Source: a virus. From it: DNA of 64,000 nucleotides. The number at the start of each line of letters is the position of its first letter. Positions within the stretch are counted from its first letter, which is position 1. Position numbers and translations under genes: made by a program. Shown here in pieces: positions 56,913 to 64,000 of this stretch. A model generated the notes under the pieces. The model saw nothing but the letters and a program-made list of their open reading frames with translations, made no database searches and was not told the origin of the DNA. The stretch is taken from positions 1 through 64,000 of IMG/VR virus record IMGVR_UViG_3300037225_000351. One strand, written 5' to 3'.

Positions 56913-57335
56913 ATGGCAGAAGAAGTTAAAGAATCAAAACTCGATGTTCTCAAACAAGCAATAACAGATTTCGTAAATGCTGATGTTAATGATTTACGGG
57001 ATACTACAAAGAAATCTGAGTTCTTGGATGCATTCAAAACAATTCTCAAGTCTGAAGATTCTGGTGTTTATTCATGGTTAGAGAAAGTTCTGCCAGCAAT
57101 GAAAACAGAAGCAGATAAACTCGGAATTACTGTTGATGCTAAGGAAGAGTTTGAACCTGAGTCTGAGGAAGCAACTGAAACTCCGACTGCAGAAGAAACT
57201 CCAGAGGAAACTCCCGAAGAGACGACTGAAGAAGTTCCTGCTGAAGAGAATACAGAACCAGAAGTAAAGACAGAATCCGTACAAATGACTCGTGGTGAAT
57301 TTCTTGTAGAGGTAGCAAATAACTTTATAGATTAA
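56913..57335 (+). CDS. Hypothetical protein with acidic Glu/Thr/Pro repeat tail
   Basis: 140 residues: a helical N-terminal half ('LDVLKQAITDFVNADVNDLR') and a low-complexity acidic stretch ('EETPEETPEETTEEVPAEE') before a short conserved-looking end (MTRGEFLVEVANNFID). Acidic, Pro-containing late proteins are often head-core or scaffold components; this is inference only. A long hairpin follows. Confidence 0.5.
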   Translation: MAEEVKESKLDVLKQAITDFVNADVNDLRDTTKKSEFLDAFKTILKSEDSGVYSWLEKVLPAMKTEADKLGITVDAKEEFEPESEEATETPTAEETPEETPEETTEEVPAEENTEPEVKTESVQMTRGEFLVEVANNFID

Positions 57336-57406
57336 TAGTACACCTTATCAACCTTACATCAAAACACGGCATGTAATTAACTGGATAAGATACTGTACTA
57401 TTTTTT
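57334..57406 (+). terminator. Long nested hairpin, likely terminator
   Basis: Three nested stems: AATAGTACA/TGTACTATT (57334-57342 with 57394-57402), CTTATC/GATAAG (57344-57349 with 57384-57389), TTACAT/ATGTAA (57354-57359 with 57371-57376), followed by a T run to 57406. It begins at the stop codon of the acidic gene. Could also be a structured mRNA end. Confidence 0.6.
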
Positions 57407-57428
57407 ACATTGAAGAAGGAGTTCTGTT

Positions 57429-58145
57429 ATGGTCTCAAAGTCATTTTTAGAGTTCTTAGATGCTCATGAGAAGAAGCTTGAAGATTTTATTAGAGAAGAA
57501 GAATCTGAGGTCCTTGAAGAAGAAATTGTTGTAGAACCTGTCAGAGTTATTAAAAAGACATTTCCTACAAAAGTTATTCAAAAACCTCAGATGAAGACTC
57601 CTCCTATTAAAGAATCTTCTAATGCTCCATTTTCTTTTTGTACTTCATGCGGAAAAAAGATTCCTGATAATATAATGGGCAAATTTTGTTGCTATTGCGG
57701 AAAAGAAACTGTAATGAGAACTGATAGTAAAAATAAGATTGCTGTGAAGTCTAATAGTATCTCTGAGAATGTAAATTATGCTGCAAATATTTTAGATGAA
57801 GAGAATCCAATGACTGAGAGTAGATTGATAACGTACTTAGAGAAAAATCCTGTGAAGAATCCTATTTCTGAAATGTTGAAAGCAAATAGAAGTAAAGGGC
57901 AAGAATCACAGACAGTAATATCGGAAAATGCTGATAGAGCCAGTGAGCTTTTAGACGGAACTTCTGATGTTGGAGGAGTAAAATTATTAGAGATGCCAGA
58001 TTTTTCTAAGTTCATGCCTCCGAAAGAAACTGTAAAAGTAATTCAAGAAGCAGAAGTAATACAGAATCTTCCTATGGCTCCTTCAAATACTCAGATTAAT
58101 GATCCTAATGTAGAAGCACAACTCAGATCACTTGGATTGATTTAA
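57429..58145 (+). CDS. Hypothetical late protein with zinc ribbon
   Basis: 238 residues. Acidic N-terminus, then a four-Cys zinc ribbon 'FCTSCGKKIPDNIMGKFCCY' with CG, then a long polar region probably disordered, with two similar segments (ENVNYAANILDEENP and ENADRASELLDGTSD). Late operon position suggests virion or assembly. No family recognised. Confidence 0.5.
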   Translation: MVSKSFLEFLDAHEKKLEDFIREEESEVLEEEIVVEPVRVIKKTFPTKVIQKPQMKTPPIKESSNAPFSFCTSCGKKIPDNIMGKFCCYCGKETVMRTDSKNKIAVKSNSISENVNYAANILDEENPMTESRLITYLEKNPVKNPISEMLKANRSKGQESQTVISENADRASELLDGTSDVGGVKLLEMPDFSKFMPPKETVKVIQEAEVIQNLPMAPSNTQINDPNVEAQLRSLGLI

Positions 58146-58166
58146 TTTACTTATAGGAGAAGATAG

Positions 58167-58457
58167 ATGGATTTACAAACATTAAGTGGAAGTGTTGTTA
58201 ATGGGGATGGTTCTTATTGTTCTAATGTTGTTATAATTGCAGAACCATCGGAACCAGGAGCAATTGTAAGTGGTAGTGAACTTTCTAATATGAAATTTAC
58301 TACTATTACTACATCAGCAGGAACATTCTCATTTAGTCTAATAAAAGGTGCAGAATTCAAAATATCAGAGCAATATAATGGAAAAACATTCTTCGTTAAA
58401 AATATTATAGTCTCTGATGATGCTGCAAGAAATATTAGCGACTATGAGGATGCTTAG
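58167..58457 (+). CDS. Carboxypeptidase-regulatory/Ig-like small structural protein
   Basis: 96 residues: 'LQTLSGSVVNGDGSYCSNVV' and 'TTITTSAGTFSFSLIKGAEF' give the beta-sandwich pattern of CarboxypepD-regulatory-like domains, often used as decorations on phage virions. AGGAG site. It abuts the gp14-like gene. Virion role inferred. Confidence 0.5.
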   Translation: MDLQTLSGSVVNGDGSYCSNVVIIAEPSEPGAIVSGSELSNMKFTTITTSAGTFSFSLIKGAEFKISEQYNGKTFFVKNIIVSDDAARNISDYEDA

Positions 58458-59159
58458 ATGATTCCAAGTTACTTAGATTATTCGAGCGTACCAAATAATT
58501 TCTTTGTAAAATCTAAGAGAGCAGATGGGAGTGACCCTTACGCAAATGAGAGAAATTTGTTTAGTTCTTTGATTTGTGAAAGTTATAATAAATTTGGAGT
58601 CACAATGACTTATTATGTGGTCTCTTTTAATTTATCTGCGGATCGTTTGAACGGAGAAGATAATGATAGAAGTATTATTCGTAAATTTGACTTTATGGCA
58701 TATTATCAACTTCCAAAAGAAGATAGACTGTTTAGTAAGTTTGGGATCGAGGGGCTAGATCAGTTTAGTGTTTTTGTAAGTAAGCTTCATTTTAATACTG
58801 CGAGTAAGTTCGATTTCTCTAAGGAAAATCCTGAAGCAAATGATGCATACATGCCCAAAATTGGAGATATAATTTTAGCACAATATAATAATTCTTTGCT
58901 AGAGATAACAGATGTAAAAGAAGAGACTGGAATGTTCCTATTGTCAAAACAGCACATATTTGAATTCATTTGTCGCCCATATCGGGATGAGCATCTTAAT
59001 TTATTGGCTTCTACTTCTGCGGATATGGTAGCAATATCTCCTTTTGTTGATAAAGAAGACCCGTTCGATATTAAAAATTTTATATTGAGTGCAGCACCAA
59101 ATATTGAGTATGTCCCTCCGAGTACAGAAAAACCTTCAGATGAATTTTGGAATACATAG
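58458..59159 (+). CDS. Neck protein (gp14-like)
   Basis: 233 residues (T4 gp14 is 256). The neck pattern is seen: 'SLICESYNKFGVTMTYYVVS' (N-terminal helix plus strand), 'KFDFMAYYQLPKEDRLFSKF' with GIEGLDQFSVFVSKLHF, 'MPKIGDIILAQYNNSLLEIT' and 'FLLSKQHIFEFICRPYRDEH'. gp14 joins gp13 to close the head and bind the tail. gp13 and gp15 are not recognised next to it. Confidence 0.62.
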   Translation: MIPSYLDYSSVPNNFFVKSKRADGSDPYANERNLFSSLICESYNKFGVTMTYYVVSFNLSADRLNGEDNDRSIIRKFDFMAYYQLPKEDRLFSKFGIEGLDQFSVFVSKLHFNTASKFDFSKENPEANDAYMPKIGDIILAQYNNSLLEITDVKEETGMFLLSKQHIFEFICRPYRDEHLNLLASTSADMVAISPFVDKEDPFDIKNFILSAAPNIEYVPPSTEKPSDEFWNT

Positions 59160-59171
59160 GAAAATAATATT

Positions 59172-60341
59172 ATGAAAATTTGCAGTAAATGTAAGAGGGA
59201 ATTAGACGAGAGTAACTTTTACAAAAATAAAAATAAAAAAGATGGACTGTGCGCTGAATGTAAAGATTGTACAAAAGAATATGGTAAAAAATATTTCCAA
59301 ACATATAGAAAACACGGAAAGAAGGTCAGTGATAATCTTATAGAATCAACTTTCAGAATTTGTAAAAAATGCGGCGCAGAAAAAAATATAGAAGAGTTTG
59401 TGTTGAATAAAAATTGTAGTTTTGGAAGAGAATACACATGCAAGTGTTGTCGCAAAGAAAAATTCAAAAATTATGGAAAAGAATATAGAAAAAATAATAA
59501 AGAAAAAATAAAAATATATTATGATAAACATTATAAAGAAAACAACGAAGAAATAAAGAAAAGAAGCAGAGAACAATATGATGAAAAAATAAAAAATCCA
59601 GTAACAAGAGCAAAATATAGAAATCATAAAAAAGAATACAGATTAAAAAATCCGGGGTATAATAAAAATTATTACTTAAATAACAAAGAAAAAATAGAGG
59701 AAACAAATAAAAAATATTTACACGCACATAGAAAAGAATGCAACGCTAGACAATTAAAATATATAAAAGCAAGAAATAAAACAGATGCTTCTTTTAGAAT
59801 AAAAGGATTGTTAAGAAGTAGAATATTAAAGGTAATTAAAGGGCATTCAAAATCAGCACATACTATGGAATTAATTGGGTGTACTATAGAATTTTTAATG
59901 AACTATCTGCAACAAACAGCAATAAACAATGGTTATGGTGATTTTGATATAAACGATTTTAATAGTAAAATTTTTAATATAGATCATATTATTCCTTGTT
60001 CTTTATTTCATTTGGACAAACAGACACATCAATTTCTCTGTTTTAATTGGAGCAATCTTCAGATATTGACTGCCTTAGAGAACGATTCCAAAAAAGCAAA
60101 ATTAGACTTTAGACTGCTCAAAGAGTTCTCTAATGATTCTCCAAGTCTCCAAATCTCTCAAGGTTTTCCATTTCATAATTTAAAGGACACTAAAATGCAA
60201 AATCCAATTGACTTTAAGGTTGATCAAATCACAGCAGAGAATGAAAAGTTTATTAAAGAAGAAATAAATAGAATTAACAAAGAAATTAAATCCTCTAAGG
60301 AACATCTTGGAGAAATAGAACAAATCAAGTTAGCAGCATAA
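59172..60341 (+). CDS. HNH homing endonuclease with zinc fingers
   Basis: 389 residues. Two N-terminal zinc knuckle pairs ('CSKCKRELDESNFYKNKNKK' with CAECKDC; 'CKKCGAEKNIEEFVLNK' with CKCC), a long Lys/Tyr/Asn helix region, then an HNH core 'IFNIDHIIPCSLFHLD' and 'CFNWSNLQILTALENDSKKA'. Very A-rich, unlike its neighbours, and wedged between the neck gene and a late promoter: a free-standing homing gene. The last 48 codons follow an in-frame ATG (60195) with its own AAAGGA and may be a separate gene. Confidence 0.8.
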   Translation: MKICSKCKRELDESNFYKNKNKKDGLCAECKDCTKEYGKKYFQTYRKHGKKVSDNLIESTFRICKKCGAEKNIEEFVLNKNCSFGREYTCKCCRKEKFKNYGKEYRKNNKEKIKIYYDKHYKENNEEIKKRSREQYDEKIKNPVTRAKYRNHKKEYRLKNPGYNKNYYLNNKEKIEETNKKYLHAHRKECNARQLKYIKARNKTDASFRIKGLLRSRILKVIKGHSKSAHTMELIGCTIEFLMNYLQQTAINNGYGDFDINDFNSKIFNIDHIIPCSLFHLDKQTHQFLCFNWSNLQILTALENDSKKAKLDFRLLKEFSNDSPSLQISQGFPFHNLKDTKMQNPIDFKVDQITAENEKFIKEEINRINKEIKSSKEHLGEIEQIKLAA

Positions 60342-60349
60342 TGTTAAGT

Positions 60350-60357
60350 TATAAATA
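60350..60357 (+). promoter_or_regulatory. T4-type late promoter (TATAAATA)
   Basis: TATAAATATAAG, 28 nt before the ATG at 60385, with AGGAG between. Lies just behind the HNH gene, so the portal-side genes have their own late start. Confidence 0.6.
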
Positions 60358-60384
60358 TAAGTAACAAATAGGAGAAATTTAATT

Positions 60385-60561
60385 ATGAATATCAGTGCTT
60401 TGAATTCTGCAGGAGAGAGCGTAAATATTGTAAGTATAGTTCCGAATGGCTGTCAGATTTATGTAAGTTACTTGGATTCATCTAATAATCTTAAAGTTGA
60501 TAGATTATTTTTGTCAGGTAATAATGATATAATCGCTACAAGTGCTTCAATAGTCGCATAA
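60385..60561 (+). CDS. Small beta-rich hypothetical protein
   Basis: 58 residues, 'MNISALNSAGESVNIVSIVP' and 'YVSYLDSSNNLKVDRLFLSG', all strand-like. AGGAG site and late promoter. Probably a minor virion component; no family recognised. Confidence 0.5.
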   Translation: MNISALNSAGESVNIVSIVPNGCQIYVSYLDSSNNLKVDRLFLSGNNDIIATSASIVA

Positions 60562-60574
60562 GAAAAGGGCAAAA

Positions 60575-61015
60575 GTGGACAGAGTAAAAGACAATAGCAA
60601 CCTTGACGCAATTATTACTTGGATCTTCCTCAAAAAGATGTGTTCTCCTATTGTCAAGACACCAGCATATCTTTTAGGAATTGTGAATGCGAGTGGCAAA
60701 AAAATAAAAAATCCAAGTACAGAAGAAGAAAAAATAGCTTATACGACACTTGATGAAATAATTTATTGGATCAAGAGAAACCTAGGTGGAAAAATATCGG
60801 TGCTTAATCAATTTCTCTATACAATTACTTCAGGGAATTCATTTTACAATAAGTTGCTGGCTGTAGGAAACGTAGAAACTCGTGCGGAAATTATAAGAAT
60901 CAAAAAAGATATCTCACGTCTCTCAGAATCTTTAGGATATACTACAGAGGGACTTTTAAAAATGATGATTGCAGACGAAGTAGAAATATTAAACGAATCA
61001 AAAGTAAAGGACTAA
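60575..61015 (+). CDS. Conserved T4-like late protein, unknown role
   Basis: 146 residues from GTG 60575 (AAAGGG upstream). 'SPIVKTPAYLLGIVNASGKK' followed by 'STEEEKIAYTTLDEIIYWIK' is a block I recall from unassigned T4-like phage proteins encoded near the portal; the rest is helical. Two genes upstream of gene 20. Confidence 0.55.
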   Translation: MDRVKDNSNLDAIITWIFLKKMCSPIVKTPAYLLGIVNASGKKIKNPSTEEEKIAYTTLDEIIYWIKRNLGGKISVLNQFLYTITSGNSFYNKLLAVGNVETRAEIIRIKKDISRLSESLGYTTEGLLKMMIADEVEILNESKVKD

Positions 61016-61019
61016 CACA

Positions 61020-61457
61020 ATGCCATCAGAAACTATTATAAAGCTCGGCCAGTTATCAAAGAAATCTCCTCAGTCTGTAGAGCAAACATATAATTCTCTA
61101 ATGGATCAGATGAAAAAATCCAATTCAATCTACAAGAGATACGAACAACAAAAAGACCCTCTTCAAAAAAATAAATTGTACGGGGAATTTATGGCATCTT
61201 TTATGCTTGAATTAAAAAAGAAACTTGGAATACAAAAAGATCTGCAAGTAGAAGATGTCGGAGGAATAAATACAGGCAATATGGGATCAGCAACAACGGC
61301 AACAGGAGAGAAAGCACCTTATGGAAGTTCTGCAATTTATGCATCAAAGATGGGAATGGTGAGCAGAGCAGGAAGTATTAAAAAGAATAAGAAGAAAAAG
61401 AAACATATAAGAGAATCAGAAGAATATATAAACAATCTCTTGATGAAAGGTAATTAA
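61020..61457 (+). CDS. Hypothetical late protein
   Basis: 145 residues. Helical N-terminal half ('SVEQTYNSLMDQMKKSNSIY'), a Gly/Ala/Thr-rich linker, and a very basic end ('SIKKNKKKKKHIRESEEYI'). Directly precedes the portal gene with 4 nt between. Possibly a head-assembly factor; not recognised. Confidence 0.5.
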   Translation: MPSETIIKLGQLSKKSPQSVEQTYNSLMDQMKKSNSIYKRYEQQKDPLQKNKLYGEFMASFMLELKKKLGIQKDLQVEDVGGINTGNMGSATTATGEKAPYGSSAIYASKMGMVSRAGSIKKNKKKKKHIRESEEYINNLLMKGN

Positions 61458-61461
61458 TCCA

Positions 61462-64000
61462 ATGTCATCTTTTTCATTAGCATCATTGTTCTCTAAGAAT
61501 CGTTTCTCTCAGTTCTTCTCAAAAGGAAGAGAACACGAGGATATACAGAAGCAACAAATCCTCAAAAATGCACAAGGCGTAGATCAGTCTGAGTTGGATA
61601 GGTCCTCTTTCTTCTCCAATGATTATATGTCAGATCCTCAGAGTACTATCACATATCTTGGAACTTCCTTTGAGCAATATCTTGGTAATAAAGTTTCTCG
61701 TATACTGAAATACCGGGAAATGCAAAATTATCCTCTTATTGGCGAAAGCATTGAGAATATTTGTGATGAGGCAATTGTAGATAATCCAACTGGTGATGTG
61801 ATGTCTTTGCATATTACAGAGGAAATTCCCGAACACATTGATGAACAACTTAGAGAAGAATGGCATTATTTACTCCATGATGTGTTCCAAGTCAATGAGA
61901 GGTCATGGGACTTCTTTAAGAAATTTATGATTGATGGTGAACTTTATATTGAATTAATTTTAGATTCCACAGGCAAAAACATCATAGGAATTAAAATTCT
62001 GCCCTCTCATACTATGATGCCGGTCTTTGAAGCAGGGGAGATTGTTTCTTATATTCAAACTAAAAAAGGAATCAATAACAGCACTGGCATAAACTCCAAT
62101 AATGAACAAGAAGAAACTGTAACTGTATTTGATAAGAGCCAAGTAGTTTATATTAATTATGGAAATGTTGGAGACAATGCCCTTGATGTTAGAGGATACT
62201 TGGATTCTGCTATTAGAGTCTATAATCAACTTAAAATTTTGGAAGATTCTTTAGTTGTGTATAGACTTTGTTTAGATAGTGAATCTCGTGTAAGAACATC
62301 TAATGGTTACAAATATATTAAAGATATTGAAATTGGAGAAATTGTTTATACCTATTCGACTGATGGTAAAACTGAAAGAACAGAAGTCACTAATAAATGG
62401 AACAATGGAAAAAAGCAAACAGTTAAAATACGTTCAAGACACAATGAAATTATATGCACTCTTGACCATCCTATTTTAGTAAAAGATGTTGAGACAGGTA
62501 AGATTGATTATGTAGAAGCTGGAGAATTAGAAGTAAAGAAACACCAACTTGTTAATGCATCAAAGAACATTGTAGAAGATGAAGTAAAGGTTAAAATTCC
62601 TCGGATAATTGGAGAAGAAGTTGCGTGTCTTTCTGAAGAAGGAAAAAAACAATTTAAAAACATAAAAATTAAACGGACGGATTATTTTAAAGCAGGTGGA
62701 GGCAAAAAAGAAATATTAAAGGAAATATATAACGAATTAATAAAAAATCGAAATTATAAAGGAAGTTATAGAAATATAAAGAATTTCTTTTATAATAAAA
62801 AATATTATTTATCTATTGATCTTGCTGAAATTTGTTGTGAGAAGATGGGATTGGATAAATCTGTTTTATATAAAAAAAATAAATATGAATTTAATTCTGA
62901 AAGAATTAATCTTCCAGAATATATTGATGAAGATTTTGCCCGACTTTTTGGATTTCTTTTGGGAGATGGATGTATAGGAAAACATTCAGTACAGTTTGCT
63001 GAAGGTGAACACGAAGATGTTAATAAAAGATATTCTGAATTATTAACTAAATATTTTGGAAGATGCACAAGACAAAACCACAAAAACAAAAAATATACTG
63101 GTTATATAGTTAATTCAATATTTGCTGCTGATTTATTTAAAAATTTAGGATATATTAAGGGATGTAAAAAGAAGAGAATTCCTGAATGGGCATTTTCTGC
63201 AAGTAAAAGTATTCGTCAAGCTCTTGTAGAAGGATTTTCTGATGCTGATGGATGTGAAAGAAAAACAAAAGCAGGAAATTGGTATTCTGTAATAAGTATA
63301 GTAAATAAAAAACTAATTGAGGATATTAAAGAGTTGTGGTCATCTATTGGTTTGTCAAGTGGTAAAATAGTCCACAGATTTTTAAAAGAATATTATTGTA
63401 AAAGTATAGGGGCAACTTTTTGTGCTTCTGAATGTTGGTATCTTGAAATCTCTAAATTTCCTCTTGATGATTATGAAAATGTTATAGAAATTGAACAAAT
63501 TGGAGAAAGAGAAGTTTTTGATATTGAAGTAAAATCTAATAATCAAAATTTCATAGTTAATAATACCATAGTACACAACTGTCGAGCGCCCATGCGTAGG
63601 ATATGGAACATCTTTACAAATAATATGCCACAAGGAAAAGCAATTGAATATATCAAGGGTCTCCAGCAAAAATACAAGAAGAAAATAGTTTACAATTCAG
63701 AAACAGGGGCAACGGACTCCACAGCAAATATCATGGCATTGACAGAAGATTATTGGTTCAGCACCAACGGAGAAGGGCAGGGGTCTACTGTTACAACATT
63801 AGAAGGCACATCAACATTCCTCCAAGACTTAGATGACTTGAAGTGGATCAGAGAAAGCCTATACAAAGCATTAAAGATTCCAAATTCTCGCTGGAGTGAT
63901 CCTACAAGTCAAACATATAATGTCGGCCATTCCTCAGAGATCACAAGAGAAGAAGTTAAGTTTACTAAGTTTGTTGAGAGACTTCAAAGACGATTCAAGT
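61462..64000 (+). CDS. 20: Portal protein (gp20) with intein, 3' end outside window
   Basis: 846 codons visible, open at the right edge. N-extein features: 'KYREMQNYPLIGESIENICD', 'SWDFFKKFMIDGELYIELIL', 'NALDVRGYLDSAIRVYNQLK' and 'ILEDSLVVYRL'; C-extein 'CRAPMRRIWNIFTNNMPQGK', 'ALTEDYWFSTNGEGQGS' and 'LKIPNSRWSDPTS'. These match T4 gp20 (YRLTRAPERR; MTEDYW; LNVPxSR). The portal is the DNA gate and starts head assembly. An intein of 437 residues interrupts the YRL-CRAP site. Confidence 0.92.
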   Translation, partial: MSSFSLASLFSKNRFSQFFSKGREHEDIQKQQILKNAQGVDQSELDRSSFFSNDYMSDPQSTITYLGTSFEQYLGNKVSRILKYREMQNYPLIGESIENICDEAIVDNPTGDVMSLHITEEIPEHIDEQLREEWHYLLHDVFQVNERSWDFFKKFMIDGELYIELILDSTGKNIIGIKILPSHTMMPVFEAGEIVSYIQTKKGINNSTGINSNNEQEETVTVFDKSQVVYINYGNVGDNALDVRGYLDSAIRVYNQLKILEDSLVVYRLCLDSESRVRTSNGYKYIKDIEIGEIVYTYSTDGKTERTEVTNKWNNGKKQTVKIRSRHNEIICTLDHPILVKDVETGKIDYVEAGELEVKKHQLVNASKNIVEDEVKVKIPRIIGEEVACLSEEGKKQFKNIKIKRTDYFKAGGGKKEILKEIYNELIKNRNYKGSYRNIKNFFYNKKYYLSIDLAEICCEKMGLDKSVLYKKNKYEFNSERINLPEYIDEDFARLFGFLLGDGCIGKHSVQFAEGEHEDVNKRYSELLTKYFGRCTRQNHKNKKYTGYIVNSIFAADLFKNLGYIKGCKKKRIPEWAFSASKSIRQALVEGFSDADGCERKTKAGNWYSVISIVNKKLIEDIKELWSSIGLSSGKIVHRFLKEYYCKSIGATFCASECWYLEISKFPLDDYENVIEIEQIGEREVFDIEVKSNNQNFIVNNTIVHNCRAPMRRIWNIFTNNMPQGKAIEYIKGLQQKYKKKIVYNSETGATDSTANIMALTEDYWFSTNGEGQGSTVTTLEGTSTFLQDLDDLKWIRESLYKALKIPNSRWSDPTSQTYNVGHSSEITREEVKFTKFVERLQRRFK
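62269..63579 (+). mobile_element. LAGLIDADG intein in portal gene
   Basis: 437 residues from Cys ('CLDSESRVRTSNGYKYIKDI') to 'NFIVNNTIVHN', followed by Cys +1. Block B 'EIICTLDHPILVKD'. Homing helices 'FARLFGFLLGDGC' and 'IRQALVEGFSDADGC'. Canonical His-Asn-Cys end. Insertion lies between YRL and RAP of the gp20 signature. Confidence 0.93.

Noticed and set aside
59219-59727. Overlapping minus-strand frames opposite the HNH gene
   Set aside because: Antisense to A-rich coding DNA, giving Phe/Tyr/Ile-rich sequence typical of shadows.
1-64000. CRISPR arrays
   Set aside because: No set of regularly spaced direct repeats was seen; the only tandem repeat is the 30-bp duplication in RNA ligase 1.

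Overview
The window is an AT-rich segment of a T4-like myovirus genome (class Caudoviricetes). It carries a nearly complete T4-type replication, recombination and late-transcription core: polymerase gp43, clamp gp45, clamp loader gp44 and gp62, helicase gp41, primase gp61, SSB gp32, RNase H, UvsX, UvsY, UvsW, gp46/gp47 and late sigma gp55. It also has head genes (portal gp20, gp4-like, probable gp14). Early genes use textbook sigma70 promoters (TTGACA, 17 bp, TATACT) and most genes have AGGAG-type Shine-Dalgarno (SD) sites. The host is therefore probably a bacterium with ordinary sigma70 and SD signals rather than a Bacteroidetes species; it cannot be named from this sequence.

Layout: (1) 1-3825, plus strand: late virion-type genes, a possible small terminase, small membrane or secreted proteins, and a late-promoter-driven structured leader ahead of a homing-endonuclease-like gene. 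(2) 3822-52096, minus strand: one long early/middle block read right to left, restarted by ten near-identical promoters. In transcription order it holds gp46, gp55, gp47, sugar-transfer and radical-SAM genes, gp43, a cytosine methyltransferase, UvsX, a deoxyribosyltransferase-like gene, gp41, gp33/gp59 candidates, gp32, an IscB nuclease, gp61, a RuvC-like resolvase, two RNA ligases, a MazG-like protein, RNase H, gp4, class II ribonucleotide reductase, gp45, gp44, gp62, dNMP kinase and a GroES-like protein, then many small unknown genes. (3) 52238-64000, plus strand: an RlaP-type nucleotidyltransferase, UvsY, UvsW and late structural genes, ending inside the portal gene.

The window is rich in mobile DNA. 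There are four LAGLIDADG inteins (DNA polymerase, RNA ligase 2, a deoxyribosyltransferase-like enzyme, portal), several free-standing HNH/GIY-YIG homing-type genes, and a complete IscB with a probable omegaRNA placed directly behind gene 32. The best discovery candidates are this phage IscB/omegaRNA unit, whose guide could be the 3' end of gene 32; a 247-codon second reading frame nested in the methyltransferase gene; the intein set, two members of which have unusual Gly-Gln and Gly-Asn C-termini; and a compact three-way-junction RNA predicted to start at +1 of a late transcript.

All calls come from reading the sequence by eye and from remembered protein families. No database search was run.
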